Positions 1-4,821 of a DNA stretch of 9,925 nt are shown piece by piece; position 1 is the stretch's first letter; each line of letters opens with the position of its first letter. The notes beneath the pieces were generated by a model. That model did no database searches. It was not told where the DNA came from and saw only the letters and a list, made by a program, of their open reading frames with translations. This DNA comes from Pseudomonadota bacterium. GTDB taxonomy: Bacteria > Myxococcota > UBA9042 > PHBI01. The position numbers and the translations under genes were made by a program. Location: NCBI GenBank assembly GCA_005772945.1, contig SXIE01000059.1, forward strand, positions 1-9,925, given 5' to 3'.

Positions 1-449
1 CGCAGATGTTGTTCCTCGAGGCCGAGGATCCCGAAAAGGACATCCTCGTCTACATCAACAGCCCGGGCGGTTCGATCACGGCGGGGCTGGCCATCTACGA
101 CACGATGCAGTTCATCGGCTGCTCGATCTCGACGATCTGTCTCGGGCAGGCGGCGTCGATGGCGGCTGTCCTGCTCGCGGCCGGGACCGACGGCAAGCGC
201 TTCGCACTGCCGCACGCGCGCATCATGCTCCATCAGCCGCTCGGGAACCTGGGCGGCCAGGCGACGGACATCGACATCGCGGCGCGCGAGGTCCTGTTCC
301 TGAAGACCCAGATCCTCGAGATCCTCGCGAAACACACCAAGCAGGCGGCCGAGAAGCTGCGCTCGGACACCGATCGCGACTTCTTCCTGCGCCCGACGCA
401 GGCCGTCGAGTACGGGCTCATCGATCAGATCGTCGCCCGCAAGAGCTGA
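1..449 (+). CDS. clpP: ATP-dependent Clp protease proteolytic subunit ClpP (5' partial)
   Basis: This is the C-terminal 148 residues of ClpP, the serine peptidase that forms the barrel of Clp proteases and degrades proteins unfolded by ClpX or ClpA in the cytoplasm. The reading frame is open from base 3, so the true start lies outside the window; roughly 45-50 residues are missing compared with the usual length of about 195-210. Counting from the Met at base 6, the catalytic Ser is residue 51 in GQAASMAA, the His is residue 76 in IMLHQP, and the Asp is residue 125 in DRDFFL. These spacings match those of Escherichia coli ClpP. The INSPGGS strand motif and the C-terminal [10 protein letters not shown] motif are also present. 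The protein therefore looks active. No clpX or tig is visible, because the upstream side is cut off and the downstream gene is unrelated. This could be the housekeeping copy or a paralogue. Confidence 0.97.
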   Translation, partial: QMLFLEAEDPEKDILVYINSPGGSITAGLAIYDTMQFIGCSISTICLGQAASMAAVLLAAGTDGKRFALPHARIMLHQPLGNLGGQATDIDIAAREVLFLKTQILEILAKHTKQAAEKLRSDTDRDFFLRPTQAVEYGLIDQIVARKS

Positions 450-462
450 CCGCGCCACGACT

Positions 463-487
463 GCCGACCGGCCACTTGGCGGTCGGC
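463..487 (+). terminator. Possible terminator hairpin after clpP
   Basis: A perfect 8-bp inverted repeat, GCCGACCG (463-470) and CGGTCGGC (480-487), encloses a 9-base loop 13 bases after the clpP stop. No T-run follows, so it is not a classical intrinsic terminator. It could still slow polymerase or stabilise the 3' end of the message. It sits within the 62-base gap before the next gene. Confidence 0.35.
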
Positions 488-511
488 CACGCGCGACGGT
501 AGGATGACGCC

Positions 512-1081
512 ATGAGCATCGCACTCGCCGACGAGGACCCGATCCGTCCCCTCACGGTGCGGGAGTTCTACCTGCTGTGGGAAAGCGGGTGCTTCGACGG
601 CCAGAAGGTCGAGCTCCTCGACGGGGTGATCTATCCGATGGGCCCACAGAAAGCGCCCCACGCCGGGGTCATCGTCCGCTTGACCAGGCGCCTGGCGCGT
701 GAGCTCGCCGAGAGCGTCGAGCTGCGCGTCCAACTGCCGCTCACGCTGTCCGAGCGCTCGGAGCCGGAACCGGACTTCGCGGTCGTGCTCGCCGGGCCGC
801 GCGCCGCGACCGGGCATCCGACGACCGCGGCCTTGGTCGTGGAGGTCTCGGACACGAGCCGGCGACGCGACCTGGTGACGAAGCTCCCGCTCTACGCGCA
901 GGCAGGCGTCACCGAATATTGGGTCGTCGACGTGGCACGGGACGCGGTGCACGTTCATCAACGTCCGGCCGGCGCTCTCTATGAGCTGACCCGCATCGCC
1001 CATCGGGGCGAGACGCTCGTGCCCGTCGCATTTCCCGCGATCGCCATCGCGATCGACGAGGTCCTCGGCCCCGCCGCCTGA
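512..1081 (+). CDS. Uma2 family endonuclease (DUF820, PD-(D/E)xK fold)
   Basis: The 189-residue product matches the Uma2/DUF820 family in length and motif order. These proteins are predicted PD-(D/E)xK nucleases, common in cyanobacteria and myxobacteria, and their cellular role is poorly known. The visible motifs are VELLDGVIYPM (Glu34), the EPDF strand with Asp88, EVSDTS with Glu111, Lys124 in LVTKLPLYAQAGV, and the characteristic EYWVVD at 135-140. The residues expected in the nuclease centre (Glu34, Asp88, Glu111 and Lys124) are all present, so the protein is not obviously dead. The ATG at 512 follows AGGAT with about six bases between, a usable ribosome binding site. No modification enzyme lies beside it, so it is not a visible restriction system. 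The gene is 62 bases after clpP, with a hairpin between them, and converges on the next gene. Confidence 0.93.
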   Translation: MSIALADEDPIRPLTVREFYLLWESGCFDGQKVELLDGVIYPMGPQKAPHAGVIVRLTRRLARELAESVELRVQLPLTLSERSEPEPDFAVVLAGPRAATGHPTTAALVVEVSDTSRRRDLVTKLPLYAQAGVTEYWVVDVARDAVHVHQRPAGALYELTRIAHRGETLVPVAFPAIAIAIDEVLGPAA

Positions 1082-1115
1082 GCCGGGACCAGCCCGCCGC
1101 TCGCGCGACGGCTCA
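1079..1115. terminator. Inverted repeat built from the two convergent stop codons
   Basis: TGAGCCG (1079-1085) and CGGCTCA (1109-1115) form a perfect 7-bp inverted repeat with a 23-base spacer. The first arm begins with the TGA of the plus-strand Uma2 gene; the second ends with the TGA of the minus-strand lipoprotein gene. It may be a weak bidirectional terminator. The long loop and the lack of T-runs make this uncertain. Confidence 0.3.
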
Positions 1116-2018
1116 CCCCTTGGGCGCCATCCCGAGCTTCATCGACATCGACATCGTCGCGTCCTGCCCCTGGGCACGAATGTCCGCGTCGACCTTCATG
1201 TCGATTTGTGCCGCCGACGCCGAGGGCCGGTCCAGATCGAACGTGATGTTGCCGTTCCCGGTGAAAGACAGCGCGTTGATCGTGCCGCCGCCATTCGGCA
1301 GTCCCATCGACTCGCCCGCGCCGACCGCGCCGCGCATCGTCAGCTCGACCTTGCCCTTCCGGCCCGAGAGCTCGACCAGCTTGTAGTCGCTGACCATGCG
1401 CACCTTGCCGCCCATCAGATCGACGAACGCAAGCGCCTGCCACGTGGCGCCGACGCCCACCGGCGCATCGGGGAACATGACGGCGCTGCCCTTCATCGCC
1501 GAGTCGAGGCCGCCGGCCATCTGCTTCATCAGCGGGTTCTCGGCGGGCATCTCGAGCGCCAGCGCGCGCCCCTGCGCGTCCTGCGTGACCGTCGTCACCT
1601 GCCCGTTCACCGCCTCGGCGATCGTCGACTCCTGCCCGGCCGCCATCTTGCCGAGCTGCCCGCCGAGCGTGAGCTGCGTCTTGCTCGACACGCTCTTCAA
1701 GACGAACGAGCCGTCCGCCCGGACGTCGTCGACCGTCACCTCGAGGTCCGAGGACATGCCCATCGACATGTCCATCGACTCGCCACCGGCCTTGGCCGCG
1801 ACGGTCAAGTCCATCTTCATCGCCGCGACGTCGCGCGCGCCCTTCTCGGCCTTGAAGCGCAGCGCTACGGGCGCCGTGCCGGGCGTCCCGACGACGATCT
1901 TGGCCGGCTGGCCGGCGGGCGGAAACTCGGACGCGGCCGGCAGCGGCACGCTCGGCACCTTGGAGCCGCACGCAACGAGGGTCACCACGAAAGGCAGGAC
2001 GAGCTTGAGTGGGTGCAT
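1113..2018 (-). CDS. Lipoprotein, DUF6263-like
   Basis: This is a predicted 301-residue outer-envelope lipoprotein. The ATG at 2018 is preferred over a longer frame reaching 2093, because GAGGGGAC lies just upstream and the resulting N-terminus is a good lipoprotein signal: Lys5, a hydrophobic stretch, then the lipobox LVAC with Cys17. The mature part looks beta-rich. It contains a Met-rich stretch (MDMSMGMSSD, 82-91), an EMPAENP segment near 156, the motif FPDAPVGVGATW (182-193), and paired strands ending in a second Met-rich tail (MSMSMKLGM). The FPD-PVGVGATW motif and the overall layout recall the DUF6263 family, whose function is unknown. The gene lies 75 bases downstream of another lipoprotein gene on the same strand and may share its transcript. 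The Met clusters could in principle bind copper, but nothing nearby supports a metal role. Confidence 0.88.
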   Translation of the reverse strand: MHPLKLVLPFVVTLVACGSKVPSVPLPAASEFPPAGQPAKIVVGTPGTAPVALRFKAEKGARDVAAMKMDLTVAAKAGGESMDMSMGMSSDLEVTVDDVRADGSFVLKSVSSKTQLTLGGQLGKMAAGQESTIAEAVNGQVTTVTQDAQGRALALEMPAENPLMKQMAGGLDSAMKGSAVMFPDAPVGVGATWQALAFVDLMGGKVRMVSDYKLVELSGRKGKVELTMRGAVGAGESMGLPNGGGTINALSFTGNGNITFDLDRPSASAAQIDMKVDADIRAQGQDATMSMSMKLGMAPKG

Positions 2019-2064
2019 GTCCGTCCCCTCGCACGCCGACGGCGCGCTTGCAAATGAATCCCGC

Positions 2065-2082
2065 CCGCACCTCGACGTGCGG
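2065..2082 (-). terminator. Short hairpin between two lipoprotein genes
   Basis: On the minus strand, CCGCAC, a six-base loop and GTGCGG form a perfect 6-bp stem, starting 11 bases after the TAA stop of the upstream lipoprotein gene. The bases that follow (GCGGGATTCATTT) are unusually A/T-rich for this DNA but not a true U-tract. It may partially terminate transcription between the two genes. Confidence 0.3.
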
Positions 2083-2093
2083 TGGCGCCCCAT

Positions 2094-3341
2094 TTACTCG
2101 AGGCCGGCGAGGTGCGCGAAGTTGCGGATTCCGGAGATCGTGTAGAGCTCGGGGTGCGCCGTGATCACCTGCAGCGCCGCCTCGTACCGTCGCCATTGGA
2201 TGTCCATCTGCGCCTGTGTCTTGATCGCCTGCGCGCCGATCGCGGACGGGTCCCATGGCCGCGGACGCCTCACACCGTCGGCGTCGTAATAGACATTCTG
2301 CCAGGGCGTTCCGGACGTGTGGAAGTTGTCCTCGTGCCACTTCAAGTTGATGAACGCGGGCCGCTTGTCGCCGATCTCCGCGAGCGCCGGCGCGAGGAGC
2401 TCGGACTCGAAGTCGATCTCGCTCTTGCGCTCGTAGACCTTCATCTCGACGGTCTCGGGCCGCAGCAGGAGACCGTTGCTGGTGGCCCCCCACTCGGTGC
2501 CCGCCTCGTTGTGCGTCAGCGTGAACTTCGCGCCCTTCGCGATGAAGATCTTGGCGAGCGCCTTGTTCACCGCGCTCTGGCCGGACGCCATCGTCACGAC
2601 ATAGGGCGGGTAGCCGAACGTGGACTTCATGAGCTCAAAGCCACCCGGCGCGCTGGTCGGTTCGCCGGTCGCGAGGTCGAGCGCGTGCTCCTCGTAGGCG
2701 AGCAGCTTGGTGGCCAGCGCCTGCTCCGACAACGCATTCAGACCCGCCCAATCGAAGCCACTGTAATACGGTGCCGGCGGTCGCACGTGATGCGAGATCG
2801 TGACCACCGGCGAGGTCTTCATGCGCTCGACCAGCGCGGGCGCCTGCGTGAGGTAGAGCTGCAGCATCGGATCGGTCAGGTAGAAATCGACGGGCTGCTG
2901 ATATTGCTCGTGCAGATCGATGATGCGGCCGAGCGTCGCAATGCTCTCCGCCGGGAAGACCCAGTCGTGGACGTTCAGGACGAACGACACGTAGATGGTG
3001 TTGGCCGGTCCGCTGGACGTCTCCGTCGCGGTCTCCGTGTCCACGGTCGTGTCCGTCGGCCCGACCTCGGTCGCCACGTCGTTCGCGACCTCCGTGCCCG
3101 TAGCGTCCGCGTCCGCGGGCTCGGAATCGACGGCGACCTCGGTCGCCCCAGTCGTATCGGTGGCGACCTCGGTCGCCCCAGTCGTATCAGCCGTATCGGC
3201 CGTCTCGGCTGCAACGCTGACCTCCGTCGCGGCCGGTGCGTCCGTCGCCGCGTCCGCCTGCGCCCCCTCGTCCTCGGAGCAGGCTCCGACCCCGAGCACC
3301 AGGGCGACCGTCCAGACACGCAAACCTGAAAGTGGCGTCAT
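2094..3341 (-). CDS. Lipoprotein with Thr/Ala/Asp/Glu-rich linker and possible polysaccharide-deacetylase-like domain
   Basis: This is a predicted 415-residue lipoprotein. The ATG at 3341 is chosen because AAGGA sits seven bases before it; an in-frame ATG at 3347 is only one base from that site. The signal peptide ends in the lipobox VGAC with Cys21. Residues 22-112 form a disordered linker of Thr, Ala, Asp, Glu, Val and Gly, including two copies of DTTGATEVA, of a kind common in myxobacterial surface lipoproteins. The globular domain runs from about 113 to 415. It starts with a strand and the motif NVHDW (123-127), then has SHHVRPP (183-189), THNEAG (276-281) and KWHEDNF (334-340). The order of these His/Asp motifs resembles the glycoside hydrolase/deacetylase fold, so a role in sugar deacetylation is possible. 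This is inference from motif order only, and a purely structural role is not excluded. Confidence 0.85.
   Translation of the reverse strand: MTPLSGLRVWTVALVLGVGACSEDEGAQADAATDAPAATEVSVAAETADTADTTGATEVATDTTGATEVAVDSEPADADATGTEVANDVATEVGPTDTTVDTETATETSSGPANTIYVSFVLNVHDWVFPAESIATLGRIIDLHEQYQQPVDFYLTDPMLQLYLTQAPALVERMKTSPVVTISHHVRPPAPYYSGFDWAGLNALSEQALATKLLAYEEHALDLATGEPTSAPGGFELMKSTFGYPPYVVTMASGQSAVNKALAKIFIAKGAKFTLTHNEAGTEWGATSNGLLLRPETVEMKVYERKSEIDFESELLAPALAEIGDKRPAFINLKWHEDNFHTSGTPWQNVYYDADGVRRPRPWDPSAIGAQAIKTQAQMDIQWRRYEAALQVITAHPELYTISGIRNFAHLAGLE
3132..3188 (-). repeat. In-frame tandem repeat in the lipoprotein linker
   Basis: Two identical 27-base copies (3132-3158 and 3162-3188) recur with a period of exactly 30 bases. 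On the minus strand they encode the repeated peptide DTTGATEVA in the linker. Being a multiple of three, gain or loss of a unit would change linker length without breaking the frame. Confidence 0.85.
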
Positions 3342-3382
3342 ATGCATATCCTTGCAAGAAACACTGCGACCCACGATGGCAC

Positions 3383-4756
3383 TCACCGCGCCGGCGACTG
3401 CTCCGGCGCGAACACGCGATCGACGAAGCGATTGTGGAAGACGCCCGCCGGATCCGCGGCCCGCCGCAGCGCGTCGAAGCGGTCATACTCCGGGTATAAC
3501 TGGCGCATCTGCCGGTGGGTGCGGGTGAAGGTCTTGCCCCAATGAGGCCGCCCCGCATAGTCGGCCATCAGGTTCTCGAAGTCGGCGAAATACGGCACCG
3601 CCCACGCCTCGGAGGCGACGTAGGCCCCGAGGTAGCAGCTGTCGCGCCCGCTCGCCGGGCCCATCGGGATGTCGTCCGCGGCGACGAAGCGGACCTCGAG
3701 CGGGAAATTGACGTGGTAGGCCGCGCGCGATGAACGCGACGCGCTCGACCGCGGCGACGCGCGCTCGACGAAGCGCCGGATCTCCTCGATCGCAGCGCCC
3801 GCATGCACCCGCGGGATCGCGTACTCGGTCTCCTGATGGACCGGGATCGCGGTCGCCACCCGAATGATTCGGTCGCTGCGATCGATGCGCGCGCGCGCCT
3901 TGAACTGGAAGCGCTGGATGGTCTCGTTGAGGCGCGGAATGATGATCGGCGCGTGGCGACTCAGCCCGAGCAGCGCCGTGTAGGCGGCGCCCGAGATGCC
4001 GCTCGTGTCGAGCTTCTCCGAGAAGCTCTGGCGCGTCCGCGGCCGGGTCGTGCGGTTGAATCGGTAGAGCTGGATCTTCGAGGTGTAGGGGATCCACCAG
4101 AGCTTGAAGTAATCATTCGCGGCGATGTGCGTTTCGAGATCGGCGAGGGCCGTGTCGAAGTCAACCAGCTCGAGGCGCTCTTCGAGATCGAAGGCGTCGA
4201 CGGTGCGGAACGTGATCTCGGTGACGACCCCGAGGCACCCGAGGTGGACGCGCGCGGCCGCGAAGAGCTCGGGCTCGGAGGTGGCGCTCAATTCGCGGAT
4301 CTCCCCGCGCCCGTCGACCAGGCGCATGCGCTCGATATGGCTCGAGAGGATGCGCGTGCGCCCCCCGGTACCGTGCGTGCCGGTGCCGGTGTAGCCCGCG
4401 GCCGTCTGCATCACGATCGACCCGAAGTTGTCGAAGGCCTGACCACGCGCGGCGAGCGCCTCGTTGACGTCGCGCAGGCGCGCCCCGCCCTGGACGGTCA
4501 CGCGCTGCGCCAGCGGATCGACCTCGAGGACGCGCGCCATGCGGTCGAGGCGCATGGCGGCCTGGGGCACATCGATGATGTCCGACCACGAGAGCGAGCC
4601 GCCGTGGGCCTTCACGCGCCCGCCGCGCTCGGCCGCTTGACGGATGATCGCCGCGACCTCGGCCTCGCTCGACGGATGGTGGACCGTGTCGGGCCGCCAG
4701 GTCTGCGTGCCGTCCCAGTTGCGGATGCGCTCGCGTAGCGGTGCTCGAAGGTGCAT
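3383..4756 (-). CDS. FAD-dependent aldonolactone oxidoreductase (D-arabinono-1,4-lactone oxidase / GALDH type)
   Basis: The 457-residue product belongs to the VAO/PCMH flavoprotein group, which oxidises sugar lactones or polyols. The ATG at 4756 is supported by AAGAGGAG about eight bases upstream and by the conserved start of the FAD domain; the open frame continues further but without conserved sequence. The N-terminal FAD-binding domain (about 20-190) shows GGSLSWSDI (52-60), LEVD, VTVQGGARLRDV, NFGSI and GTGTHGTGG (124-132). The C-terminal ALO domain includes LEVRF with Glu354 and Arg356, the HWGK motif (405-408), and DPAGVFHNRF (435-444). Residue 55 is Leu where covalent family members have the FAD-linking His, so FAD is probably bound non-covalently, as in plant L-galactono-1,4-lactone dehydrogenase. 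No signal peptide is seen, so it is probably cytoplasmic. The substrate cannot be told from sequence, and no ascorbate-type pathway lies nearby. The gene ends 41 bases before a lipoprotein gene. Confidence 0.93.
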   Translation of the reverse strand: MHLRAPLRERIRNWDGTQTWRPDTVHHPSSEAEVAAIIRQAAERGGRVKAHGGSLSWSDIIDVPQAAMRLDRMARVLEVDPLAQRVTVQGGARLRDVNEALAARGQAFDNFGSIVMQTAAGYTGTGTHGTGGRTRILSSHIERMRLVDGRGEIRELSATSEPELFAAARVHLGCLGVVTEITFRTVDAFDLEERLELVDFDTALADLETHIAANDYFKLWWIPYTSKIQLYRFNRTTRPRTRQSFSEKLDTSGISGAAYTALLGLSRHAPIIIPRLNETIQRFQFKARARIDRSDRIIRVATAIPVHQETEYAIPRVHAGAAIEEIRRFVERASPRSSASRSSRAAYHVNFPLEVRFVAADDIPMGPASGRDSCYLGAYVASEAWAVPYFADFENLMADYAGRPHWGKTFTRTHRQMRQLYPEYDRFDALRRAADPAGVFHNRFVDRVFAPEQSPAR

Positions 4757-4764
4757 GGCGGCTC

Positions 4765-4786
4765 TCCTCTTGCGCCGCCAAGAGGA
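4765..4786 (-). promoter_or_regulatory. Hairpin sequestering the Shine-Dalgarno of the FAD oxidoreductase
   Basis: In the message, UCCUCUUG, a GCGGCG loop and CAAGAGGA form a perfect 8-bp stem. The 3' arm contains the AAGAGGA ribosome binding site of the gene starting at 4756; the 5' arm is an exact anti-SD. Folding would hide the site, as in RNA thermometers and other translational switches. It might instead act as a terminator for the upstream gene, which stops at 4822, but no U-run follows. Confidence 0.5.
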
Positions 4787-4821
4787 CACCCGAAACGCGC
4801 CGGACGCAACCGCGCGGGCTG

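Noticed and set aside
512..1081. Restriction-modification or toxin-antitoxin system around the Uma2 gene
   Set aside because: No methyltransferase, specificity subunit or small partner gene is adjacent; the neighbours are clpP and a lipoprotein.
979..2493. 504-codon minus-strand open frame
   Set aside because: It overlaps two lipoprotein genes in another frame, is Arg/Gly-rich and lacks any recognisable motif, whereas the overlapped genes have lipoboxes and ribosome binding sites.
2082..3329. 415-codon plus-strand open frame
   Set aside because: It is antisense to the linker lipoprotein, with Arg/Leu/Val/Asp-rich composition and repeats that only mirror the linker repeat.
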